Below, piece after piece: positions 1-7,442 of a stretch of 64,000 nucleotides of DNA (positions are counted from its first letter, which is position 1; the number at the start of each line of letters is the position of its first letter). The stretch is taken from NCBI GenBank assembly GCA_963785585.1, contig CAWAVW010000004.1:992001-1056000 (forward strand). The letters are read 5' to 3'. The stretch comes from Palsa-295 sp963785585. Its GTDB lineage: Bacteria > Acidobacteriota > Terriglobia > Acidiferrales > UBA7541. Under the pieces are notes generated by a model that did not search any database, was not told the DNA's origin, and saw only the letters and a list, made by a program, of their open reading frames with translations. Made by a program: the position numbers and the translations under genes.

Positions 1-427
1 GGACGCGGCGGGTTTCTTCCTCGATTTTTTCCTTCACGCGCCCCGCCGCCTGGCCCTCGAGCGCCATGGTGTGCTCGACGGCCAGAACGCGTTCGGATGC
101 CTGGCGGCGCGCCGGCGCTTCGGCCAGTTGGGCCAGCGTGCCGGATTTGGGCACGATCCCGTACACCAGTTCGCAGCCCATGGCTTCGGCGATTTTTTTC
201 AGATTCTGCAGGGTGATGCGGTCGCGAGCTTCGGAATTCTCAAAGGCCAGAACGTCCTGCCGGGTGAGGCGGGCGGCGCGTCCGACCTGTGCCAGAGACA
301 GCCCGAGCGCCTCGCGGAGGGCGCGAAGCCAGCCGCGGGTGGGTCTTTGCTGGGAGCGCGCGGAACGATAGGGCGCGAGCGAGCGTGTAAGTTGTTGGAT
401 ACGAAGGGTCCTATACGCGGGCTTCAT
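1..427 (-). CDS. Mobile mystery protein A (XRE-family HTH protein), 3' end cut by window edge
   Basis: An open frame on the minus strand runs off the left edge, so only the last residues are missing. The visible 142 residues match the mobile mystery protein A pattern: an N-terminal LRIQQLTRSLAP stretch, then RGWLRALREALGLSLAQVG and an XRE-type helix-turn-helix ending in SEARDRITLQNLKKIAEAMG, then CELVYGIVP and the C-terminal VEHTMALEGQ segment. Family knowledge: it is a small DNA-binding protein normally encoded next to mobile mystery protein B, a Fic-domain protein, on mobile or genomic-island DNA. The partner would lie to the left, outside the window. An in-frame ATG at 439 is also possible, but AAGGA sits directly against it and 12 bases from 427, and 427 fits the family N-terminus better. 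The three direct repeats at 480-566 are probably its operators. Confidence 0.85.
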   Translation of the reverse strand, partial: MKPAYRTLRIQQLTRSLAPYRSARSQQRPTRGWLRALREALGLSLAQVGRAARLTRQDVLAFENSEARDRITLQNLKKIAEAMGCELVYGIVPKSGTLAQLAEAPARRQASERVLAVEHTMALEGQAAGRVKEKIEEETRRV

Positions 428-479
428 GGTTCGATTCATTCCTTGGCGCAAGGCTGCAGGCGTCCATCCGGTCGATTTC

Positions 480-566
480 TGTATGATTATAACACGACAG
501 TGTTGGTTAGATGTATGATTATAATACGACAAAAGACGTGCGGTTGTATGATTATAAACATACAAC
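480..566. promoter_or_regulatory. Three tandem operator-like repeats upstream of the HTH gene
   Basis: Three near-identical sites begin at 480 (TGTATGATTATAACACGACA), 512 (TGTATGATTATAATACGACA) and 545 (TGTATGATTATAAACATACA), spaced 32 and 33 bp, about three helical turns. Each centres on TTATAA with imperfect dyad arms, and the third extends to TTGTATG...CATACAA. They lie between the divergent HTH gene and the alpha-galactosidase, in locally AT-rich DNA. Autoregulation by the HTH protein is inferred; TTATAA could also act as a -10 element. Confidence 0.6.
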
Positions 567-723
567 AGAGCCGCGACCAGGAACTCGTTTGCTTCGCCAA
601 GGCGAGGCGCAATCGGGCGATCCGGCCAAGGCGTGGTTGACTTCCGTATCCCTGCCGCACTACTATCCCTCGCTTGTAAGTGCTACGAATTCTTACGCTT
701 TCTTTCGTTTCTACGAGGGGTCC

Positions 724-3282
724 ATGCGCCCAAAATTCGCCCTGATTGCCAGGTTCCTGCTGGCCGCGTCCGCGGTGCTCGCGGCGCAGGTTTGCTCCGC
801 GGCGCCGCAAGAGCAAACCATCTCGAACGCTCAAATCGCGATCACCGTGCCGGCCGACGATATTCACTTCGCGGTCAGCGGCGCGCCCGGCGCAACTCCG
901 GTGCTGACCGCGCAGTCGTCGCTCTCGATCGACGGAGCCCTAGTGTCGTCCGCGCAGTACCCAAAATCCAAAACCGAAAAGTCGGCGTTCACCGATGAAC
1001 TCGGCGCGGGCGAGCAAATCGTCACTACGTTCAGCGGCCTCGCCGGGAAGCCCGACCTCGTCCGCGTGCTGCGCGTCTATCGCGATTCGCCATTCGCGTC
1101 GGTGGAAGTGCGCGCGGTGAATACCGGCTCAAAACCGGTGACGATTCAGGGCCTTCGCACCGTGGAAATTCCAAGTGCCGCGCCATCGGGCAAAGATCCC
1201 AACATCAATCTCGGCGACGACAACGCGAGCGTGCGCGTGCTTTCCGACAGCTTCAGCGAAGACCGCCCCACCGAACGCATCTACGATCTCGGCAAAGCGC
1301 CGGACTACAAAAGCTTCGACGACACGTCGGACAAATCGAGCGGCCTGCACGTGGCCGTCGGCAGCCAGTTGATATACAACCGCTCGACGGGCCGCGATCT
1401 TTTCATGGGCGCGCTCACCTCGCACAAATGGCTGATGATGTTTCATCTCGCGACCGGCCCGGGCCCGGGCGGCCATCCGGGAATTACTTCGTTCACCGTG
1501 GATTCCACCGGCACGCGCGAATCGCTGCACCACGAAGCGCTCGACAACGCGCCGCCGGAAAATCAGTTCGACGCCAACGTGACCCTCGCGCCCGGCGAAA
1601 CGGTTTCGTCCGAGCCGCTGCTGATCGCCACCGGCAGCGATTATCACGCGCACCTGGAAGCCTACGGCGCGGCGGTGAAACGGGTGAACCATCCGCGCAC
1701 CGTGGGACGCGCGCCGAGCGGCTGGTGGAGCTGGACGAGTTTTTATGCCGGAGTGACCGACGGCCTGGTGCGCGCCAACGCGCAGTGGATGGCGCAAAAT
1801 CTGAAAGCGCTCGGCTACGATCACATTCTGGTCGATGAAGGCTATCAGTACGCGCGCGGCGAATACACGACGACCGACGCGACGCATTTTCCCGAGGGCA
1901 TGGCGCCGGTCGGGCACGCGGTGTGCAAAGACGGGCTCGTTTTCGGCGTGTGGACCGCGCCGTTTGAAGTCTCCCAGCGCGCCTGGGTGTACGAGCACCA
2001 CAAAGACTGGCTGGTGCACAACCAGGCGGGCCAGCCGATCGAGGTGCACCAGCCGGGAGTTGAGACGATGTACGCGCTCGACACCACACATCCCGGCGCG
2101 CAGGAATATCTGCGGCAGACCTACACGACGCTGGTGCGCGATTGGGGCGTGCGCTATATCAAACTCGATTTCATGGACGACACGGCGATCGAGGGCCTTC
2201 GCTACGCGCCCAACACCACGGCCATCGAAGCGCAGCGCCTGGGCCTGAAAATTATTCGCGAAACCGTCGGCGACGACGTGCAGCTCGATAAAGACGGCAG
2301 CGCCATGCTTGCGCCGGTGGGTTTCGTCGAGGAAGGCCGCATTTCCACGGACACCGGGCATTCCTTCGAGCCGAGCAAAACCGCGGCGAGCGGAATCGCC
2401 GAACGCTATTACATGAATCGCAATTTCTTCGTCTCCGATCCGGACGCGTTCACGCTGTCCGAACAAAAAGGCGAAGCGGGCGCGCCGCCGGCGACCCTGA
2501 GCGAAGCCGAAGTGTCGATCGTGCTGGCGGCCGTTGCCGGAGGAATGTTTGAAGTGGGCGACGATCTGCCGATGCTCGGCTCCGAGCCCAAGCGGCTGAA
2601 GCTGGCGCGCAATCGCGATTTGCTGGCCATGTATAAGTACGGCCACGCGGCCACGCCCGTCGATTTGATGAGCTACGCCGACGCCGACGAGCAGCCCAGC
2701 ATTTTCGTGCTGCACGAAGGCAAACTGCAGACTCTGCTCGCCGTTTTTAATTGGACCGACGCGCCGCGCACGCACACGTTCACCGCGGCGGATCTGGGAT
2801 TGCCGGACGGCCACAAATTTTTCGCGTCCGATGCGCTCAGCGACGCGCCGCCCAACGTTGCGTCCGCCGCGCAGTTCGGTTTTGAGGGCGCCTCGTCGCG
2901 CGCCACATTGCAAGACCAGCCGCCGCACTCGGTTCGCCTGATCAAAATCGTCGACCAGAGCGTGCCGCGCGGTCCGCTCGATTTCGCCATTCAGGTGCCG
3001 CCATTTGCGCTGGCAGGGAAGGCGGCGAAGCTTTCAGCGGCGGAGCGCGATCCGGCGACTCCGGTGATCGAGTATTTGTGGAATTTCGGCGACGGCACGT
3101 CGGCAACCGGCGACGCGTTCGATCACACCTACACGCACGCGGGCACGTTCACCGTTTCCGTTACGGGCTACGGCGTCGATAGCGCCACGGCCACCCGCGA
3201 AGTCACCATCCAGGTGACCGGCGAAGTGAGTCCCGATTTTCATTTCGATCAGAACAAGCGCCAGCAACAGACGACGAATTAG
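724..3282 (+). CDS. Secreted alpha-galactosidase (GH27/GH36 clan) with C-terminal PKD domain
   Basis: An 852-residue exported glycoside hydrolase expected to release alpha-linked galactose from oligosaccharides or polysaccharides. The start at 724 is preceded by GAGGGG five bases upstream and gives a clean signal peptide (MRPKFALIARFLLAASAVLAA, cleaved near SAA); the frame stays open upstream to 511, but that extension has no ribosome site and would bury the signal. Residues about 30-300 are a beta-sandwich domain. The (beta/alpha)8 barrel follows, with WWSWTSFY, HILVDEGY and YIKLDFMDD, in which D482 is the predicted nucleophile. D543 in RISTDTGHS is a candidate acid/base. Residues about 760-845 form a PKD domain (YLWNFGDG ... 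FDHTYTHAGTFTVSV), a beta-sandwich common in secreted carbohydrate-active enzymes. GH27 versus GH36 cannot be settled by eye. Confidence 0.85.
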   Translation: MRPKFALIARFLLAASAVLAAQVCSAAPQEQTISNAQIAITVPADDIHFAVSGAPGATPVLTAQSSLSIDGALVSSAQYPKSKTEKSAFTDELGAGEQIVTTFSGLAGKPDLVRVLRVYRDSPFASVEVRAVNTGSKPVTIQGLRTVEIPSAAPSGKDPNINLGDDNASVRVLSDSFSEDRPTERIYDLGKAPDYKSFDDTSDKSSGLHVAVGSQLIYNRSTGRDLFMGALTSHKWLMMFHLATGPGPGGHPGITSFTVDSTGTRESLHHEALDNAPPENQFDANVTLAPGETVSSEPLLIATGSDYHAHLEAYGAAVKRVNHPRTVGRAPSGWWSWTSFYAGVTDGLVRANAQWMAQNLKALGYDHILVDEGYQYARGEYTTTDATHFPEGMAPVGHAVCKDGLVFGVWTAPFEVSQRAWVYEHHKDWLVHNQAGQPIEVHQPGVETMYALDTTHPGAQEYLRQTYTTLVRDWGVRYIKLDFMDDTAIEGLRYAPNTTAIEAQRLGLKIIRETVGDDVQLDKDGSAMLAPVGFVEEGRISTDTGHSFEPSKTAASGIAERYYMNRNFFVSDPDAFTLSEQKGEAGAPPATLSEAEVSIVLAAVAGGMFEVGDDLPMLGSEPKRLKLARNRDLLAMYKYGHAATPVDLMSYADADEQPSIFVLHEGKLQTLLAVFNWTDAPRTHTFTAADLGLPDGHKFFASDALSDAPPNVASAAQFGFEGASSRATLQDQPPHSVRLIKIVDQSVPRGPLDFAIQVPPFALAGKAAKLSAAERDPATPVIEYLWNFGDGTSATGDAFDHTYTHAGTFTVSVTGYGVDSATATREVTIQVTGEVSPDFHFDQNKRQQQTTN

Positions 3283-3853
3283 TCTTTCCTTCGGACGGCA
3301 CACACGCGGTATCGAATGTGATTTCGCAGCGGCGCCAACGCTTTTCGTACGTTAGGCTATCGAGCCTGACAGTTCGTTAGGCTCTTAGCCTGACGGATTT
3401 AGAGCCAGCCTCACCCGCATCTAAACCGGTCAGACACAAGTGTCTAACCAACTGTCAGGCAGGATTGCCTAACGTACGGTAGCGGGGCGCGACCTGCTTT
3501 TTCTTGCAGTGCGTGGTAACGCTTTTCGTACGTTAGGCTATCGAGCCTGACAGTTCGTTAGGCTCTTAGCCTGACGGATTTCAGATCCGGCCAGGCGACG
3601 GCCTAAACCGGTCAGACACAAGTCTCCGCACGAAAATCGTGCGGAGGGGCCGCACTGTCTAACCAACTGTCAGGCTGATAGCCTAACGTACGGTGGCGGG
3701 GCGCTACAAAATCCAGAGCGCAATGCAAAGGACTCACCCTCTGCAGGACCGGCAAAGGATGCGTCACCCACTGCAAAATCAAATTCACAGTAAAATGCAA
3801 ATTCAACTTCAAAACCAAAGTCAAACTCGGAAGCCCTAGAGGACACACTCGCC
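3283..3853. repeat. Intergenic repeats: two five-hairpin units and a degenerate CCATCC hairpin
   Basis: Two units of the five-hairpin repeat family lie at about 3346-3479 and 3527-3694. The first has hairpins GTTAGGCTATCGAGCCTGAC, GTTAGGCTCTTAGCCTGAC, a central GGATTTAGA...TCTAAACC stem, then GTCAGACACAAGTGTCTAAC and GTCAGGCAGGATTGCCTAAC. The second has an extra hairpin (CTCCGCACGAAAATCGTGCG and one arm end) at 3624-3646 inserted in the loop of its third small hairpin. At about 3730-3775 is a decayed reverse copy of the CCATCCTTTGCCGG hairpin family. No gene is seen. Confidence 0.85.
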
Positions 3854-4258
3854 ATGAACGAATCCACAAACACCAACGGCGCCGTCGTCGGAGCCGTGAA
3901 AGGCTGGCTGCGCGTCGAAGGGCTGGCCGTGCTCATCGCCAGCGTCGCGCTTTACCGGAACACAGGAAAGCCGTGGGGGCTTTTCTTCGTCCTGTTTCTG
4001 ATGCCCGATCTTTTCATGGCGGGCTATTTGATCAATCCGAAAATCGGCGCGAGAAGCTACAACCTGGTCCATACCTATTTTTGGCCCGTGGCGCTCGGCG
4101 CCGCATGTATTTTCTTCGGGCGATTCGCGCCGTTGCCGTACATCCTCATCTGGACGGCCCACATCGGCTTCGACCGTTTTCTCGGCTACGGCCTGAAATA
4201 CGATTCAGCCTTCGGCCACACCCATCTCGGCATGGTAGGAAAGGCAGCCCGGAATTAG
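3854..4258 (+). CDS. DUF4260 family small membrane protein
   Basis: A 134-residue protein with three to four hydrophobic segments (for example GLFFVLFLMPDLFMAGYLI and VALGAACIFFGRF). The order WLRVEGLAVL, PDLFMAGY, YNLVHTY and the ending HIGFDRFLGYGLKYDSAFG with THLG match DUF4260, a family of small bacterial integral membrane proteins of unknown function. Length and C-terminus are complete for the family. The start is supported by AGAGGA about 10 bases upstream. It stands alone on the plus strand, convergent with the next gene. Confidence 0.8.
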   Translation: MNESTNTNGAVVGAVKGWLRVEGLAVLIASVALYRNTGKPWGLFFVLFLMPDLFMAGYLINPKIGARSYNLVHTYFWPVALGAACIFFGRFAPLPYILIWTAHIGFDRFLGYGLKYDSAFGHTHLGMVGKAARN

Positions 4259-4307
4259 TCGTCGAGGATGGGACGGGAACGCTCGCGCGGTTCGCAGGAT
4301 GTGAGCG

Positions 4308-4736
4308 CTATTGTTTCGAAAGAAGGCTCGCCGGCTTGGGCGGCTCGGACAACTCGACCAGAGTTTTTTCCGGGAAGGCGAAAACGGGTCCCATCAGAGT
4401 GGCAACCAGGGCCGTCGCGAGAAACACGTTGACCGCCCAGTACGCTTGGCTGATAAACACCGCAACACATAGCGGAATGGCGATCGCCATGGCGGCGAAC
4501 CGGCAAGCGTTGGGCTGCCAACCGCGGGCCCGCGCGATCAGCGAGACGAACCAGGCCCACGAAAGTCCCACGGCGGCGGCAATCGTGTACACCGCGCAAA
4601 TCAGTCCCAGCCGCTGCGGTACCGGTATCCCGTGAAACGTGGGGAAGTAAGACAGCATCGCCCACATGCCGGCCAGCGAAAATACCAGAGCGATCAGCGA
4701 CATCACGACCTGCAGGAACATTGCCCGCTTGTTCAT
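4308..4736 (-). CDS. Hypothetical four-helix membrane protein
   Basis: A 142-residue protein I do not recognise. Four hydrophobic stretches are clear: FLQVVMSLIALVFSLAGMWA, LGLICAVYTIAAAVGLSWAW, FAAMAIAIPLCVAVFISQAY and WAVNVFLATALVATLMGPVF. The tail (SEPPKPASLLSKQ) is short and polar. The start at 4736 is chosen over 4748 because GGAG lies seven bases before it. It is a single gene convergent with the DUF4260 gene, with no partner that suggests a function. Confidence 0.65.
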   Translation of the reverse strand: MNKRAMFLQVVMSLIALVFSLAGMWAMLSYFPTFHGIPVPQRLGLICAVYTIAAAVGLSWAWFVSLIARARGWQPNACRFAAMAIAIPLCVAVFISQAYWAVNVFLATALVATLMGPVFAFPEKTLVELSEPPKPASLLSKQ

Positions 4737-4935
4737 ATGCGTCTCCACGAGCGCCGAGGGTACAACTTTCCCCCGGGCACTACAACGGTGTTCACGTTCC
4801 AGGTCGTCAAAACTCTCAAAATAGCCTTCACTATCCTTTCGCCTCGAAAACCGTCCAAATGACCGGAAGTCGCGGAAACCATGGGCACCCCATCTGCATC
4901 ACATAGACCGGGGCATACATACAGCGAGGCCACTT

Positions 4936-5214
4936 ATGAGCAAGAAAATACAGGGCACGGGCAGGCTGGTCCCGACGCGCTTGACCGGCGTCGAGTATAA
5001 GGTGAATTACGGCATCGACACTCCACAGGAAGTGGCGGCCAAGCACGGCGGCGGCTGGGGTGCGGCAAAGGGCGGATTCTGGACGAAATGTTCGGTTCGC
5101 TCGGCCCATCATCATCCGATCCCCGACGGCAGCTATTTTCTTCATGGTGACGACGGCCGGGTGGTGCAGTTGAAGTCCGAAGGCGGGCACTGGCAGTACC
5201 TGGCAATGATCTAA
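4936..5214 (+). CDS. Small conserved protein of unknown function, copy 1
   Basis: A 92-residue basic protein with no signal peptide or membrane segment. It shares the framework GRLVPTRLTGVEYKV, YGI, GGGWGAAKGG, KCSVRSAH, PIPDGSYFLH, DDGRV and Q-L with the gene at 5605, so the two are clear paralogs. The conserved Gly, Trp and aromatic residues with DDGRV and W-YL look like a compact beta-rich fold. GAGG stands seven bases before the ATG, and a strong terminator follows at 5264. I do not recognise the family; two tandem copies with the same frame of conserved residues support a real, selected gene. Confidence 0.7.
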   Translation: MSKKIQGTGRLVPTRLTGVEYKVNYGIDTPQEVAAKHGGGWGAAKGGFWTKCSVRSAHHHPIPDGSYFLHGDDGRVVQLKSEGGHWQYLAMI

Positions 5215-5263
5215 TTGGGATGTAACGCTCTACAGTTCATGTAGTTACAGAACGGCCCCTTCC

Positions 5264-5312
5264 AACGGACGATTGGAGCGCCCACACGGGCGCTGCGATC
5301 GTCCGTTTTTCG
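5264..5312 (+). terminator. Rho-independent terminator after the first small paralog
   Basis: AACGGACGAT pairs with ATCGTCCGTT, with an inner GAGCGCCC/GGGCGCT stem, followed by TTTTTCGTTT. Just upstream, 5221-5248 holds a separate inverted repeat TGTAAC...GTTACA. Confidence 0.8.
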
Positions 5313-5473
5313 TTTCCCGCCGTCGCGACGGTTCCCGCCCAACTTCCACTACGAGTGCCAAAAGAGCGCCAAAATCCCGCAAAACGGTCTGAAAACATCG
5401 ATTTCCGCGGTAAACGATTGCAAAAGCTCTCAAAACAGTGTCAACTACGATAAATCTTCGCCTTTTTCAACTT

Positions 5474-5501
5474 TTGCCACCTAATCTCCCGAAAATATGA
5501 T
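5474..5501 (+). promoter_or_regulatory. Probable promoter of the second small paralog
   Basis: TTGCCA (5474-5479) and TATGAT (5496-5501) are 16 bp apart in an AT-rich stretch, with an overlapping TATACT at 5501. The roughly 95-base leader to the next ATG contains a short GGCC-rich hairpin near 5540-5570. Confidence 0.4.
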
Positions 5502-5604
5502 ATACTGCAGGCTCCGAAGTTAATTCATTGCTTGAAGGCCAGTCCTGGAGGGCCGGTGGCGTTTTCCGGCAAAACGTAAAGCGTGCGGTTTCGTTCATTA
5601 TATT

Positions 5605-5889
5605 ATGGCAAAAGAACAACTTAAGGGCAGTGGGCGGTTGGTTCCAACTCGGCTGACGGGCGTCGAGTACAAAGTGAAATACGGCATCGAACACATCGTC
5701 GAGGAAGTCACCCACGGCGGCACCGGCGGTTGGGGTGCGGGCAAGGGTGGAAAGTGGGCCAAGTGCTCGGTCCGTTCGGCGCATATGAATCCGATTCCGG
5801 ACGGCAGCTATTTTCTGCATGCCGACGACGGCCGCGTGCATCAGGTGAAGGCAGTCGGCGGTCAGTGGCAGTGCCTGTCGATGGCGTAG
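5605..5889 (+). CDS. Small conserved protein of unknown function, copy 2
   Basis: A 94-residue paralog of the protein at 4936, with the same GRLVPTRLTGVEYKVKYGI, GGWGAGKGG, KCSVRSAH, PIPDGSYFLHADDGRV and GGQWQ-L framework. Differences are concentrated in the VEEVTHGG segment and the tail, so the copies have diverged while keeping the core. No Shine-Dalgarno sequence is visible before the ATG (the preceding bases are CGTTCATTATATT), unlike copy 1. It has its own predicted promoter, so the pair is not a simple operon. Function unknown. Confidence 0.7.
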   Translation: MAKEQLKGSGRLVPTRLTGVEYKVKYGIEHIVEEVTHGGTGGWGAGKGGKWAKCSVRSAHMNPIPDGSYFLHADDGRVHQVKAVGGQWQCLSMA

Positions 5890-6098
5890 GACTTCGTCAA
5901 TCAGGTACGCGGTTGTGGGCTGACGCTCGCCCATCGTTCGATCGACCAGCGCGAACGGCGCCGGTGCTCTCGAAGCGCAGCCGCGCCGTCTCCACCGTCT
6001 CCGCCATCGCCGCACGCAGTGCAAGCTTATGCGGGACGCAACATCCATCCCGCCGCAGCAAACGAAATCGGTTTCGCAAAAGCCGCTCGCAGTCAGGG

Positions 6099-6450
6099 CG
6101 GCTTTTGCATTTCCGGGCAGTTTTTGCGGCCTCACGGCTAGCCCGATCCTCCGGGAAACTCCGCAGCCTTTCGTGGCGTAGACGCCCACGTCTGCGCGGT
6201 TTCAGTTTCGACTGTGCGGCTTTTGCATTTCCGGGCAGTTTTTGCGGCCTCACGGCTAGTCCGATCCTGCGGGAAACTCCGCAGCCTTTCGTAGCGTAGA
6301 CGCCCACGTCTGCGCGGTTTCAGTTTCGACTGTGCGGCTTTTGCATTTCCGGGCAGTTTTTGCGGCCTCACGGCTAGCCCGATCCTGCGGGAAACTCCGC
6401 AGCCTTTCGTAGCGTAGACGCCCACGTCTGCGCGGTTTCAGTTTCGTTTT
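6099..6450. repeat. Three tandem 118-bp repeats containing a GTAGACG hairpin
   Basis: Starting from TTTTGCATTTCCGGGCAG at about 6100, 6218 and 6336, the same roughly 118-bp block repeats almost without change. Each block holds GCGGCCTCACGGCTAG, GGGAAACTCCGCAGCC and the hairpin CGTAGACGCCCACGTCTGCG at about 6178, 6296 and 6414. The period is not a clean open frame of any recognised protein. The stretch 5890-6098 before it shows no gene. Confidence 0.85.
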
Positions 6451-6502
6451 TGCGGCGTAGCTCACAAAAAGCGAGCGTTGCGCTCCGGCCGGACGCCCCG
6501 CC

Positions 6503-7367
6503 ACCGTACGTTAGGCAATCCTGCCTGACAGTTGGTTAGACAGTGCGGCCCCTCCGCACGATTTTCGTGCGGAGACTCGTGTCTGACCGGTTTAGATTTC
6601 GGCCGTGCCCGATCTAAACCCGTCAGGCAGGATTGCCTAACGTACTGTCAGACAGGATTGTCTAACGTACGCGAACCGGTCACCGGTGACGGCCGAATCG
6701 CGCGCGTTTTGAAACATTTCGGTGCGGGCGGCGCGACGCCGACGACGCAACCACGCTTCGACAAAGCGAATCGAGCCCCGCCACCGTAAGTTAGACAATC
6801 TTGTCTGACGGTTGGTTAGACACTCGTGTCTGACCGGTTTAGTTCCCGGCGAGGCTGGATCTAAATCCGTCAGGCTGAGAGCCTAACGAACCGTCAGGCA
6901 AGATTGCCTAACGTACTGTCAGACAGGATTGTCTAACGTACGCGAACCGGTTTGTGGCGCTGGCCGAATCGAGCGCGTTTTGAAACGTTACGGTGCGGGC
7001 GGCGCGATGGCGGCGGCGCAACCACGCTTCGACAAAGCGAACCGAGCCCCGCCACCGTAAGTTAGACAATCTTGTCTGACGGTTGGTTAGACACTGCTGT
7101 CTGACCGGTTTAGATTTCGGCCGTGCTGGATCTAAACCCGTCAGGCAGGATTGCCTAACGTACTGTCAGACAGGATTGTCTAACGTACGCGAACCGGTCA
7201 CCGGTGACGGCCGAATCGCGACCCGCCACCGTAAGTTAGACAATCTTGTCTGACGGTTGGTTAGACACTTGTGTCTGACCGGTTTAGTTCCCGGCGAGGC
7301 TGGATCTAAATCCGTCAGGCTGAGAGCCTAACGAACCGTCAGGCAAGATTGCCTAACGTACGGTGGC
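6503..7367. repeat. Four five-hairpin repeat units with shared spacers
   Basis: Units lie at about 6503-6670, 6781-6942, 7052-7190 and 7226-7367. Each is GTTAG-type hairpins, a central GGTTTAGAT...ATCTAAACC stem and reversed GTCAG...CTAAC hairpins. The first unit carries the extra CTCCGCACG hairpin at 6552-6574. Between units the spacer is also repeated (GAAACATTTCGGTGCGGGCG ... CTTCGACAAAGCGAA), giving a tandem period of about 271 bp for the middle units. The last unit ends about 75 bp before the peptidase start. Confidence 0.85.
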
Positions 7368-7442
7368 GTATTATCGTAATCGGCGGTGACGGCGCGGAAA
7401 GATCCGCCGCCACATCCAATTCAGTTTCGCGGAGAAATGCCG

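Noticed and set aside
511..723. N-terminal extension of the alpha-galactosidase
   Set aside because: It would add about 70 residues covering operator repeats before the signal peptide and has no ribosome site.
1129..2928. Long open frame on the minus strand inside the alpha-galactosidase
   Set aside because: An antisense shadow typical of GC-rich DNA; the plus-strand product has catalytic motifs and a signal peptide.
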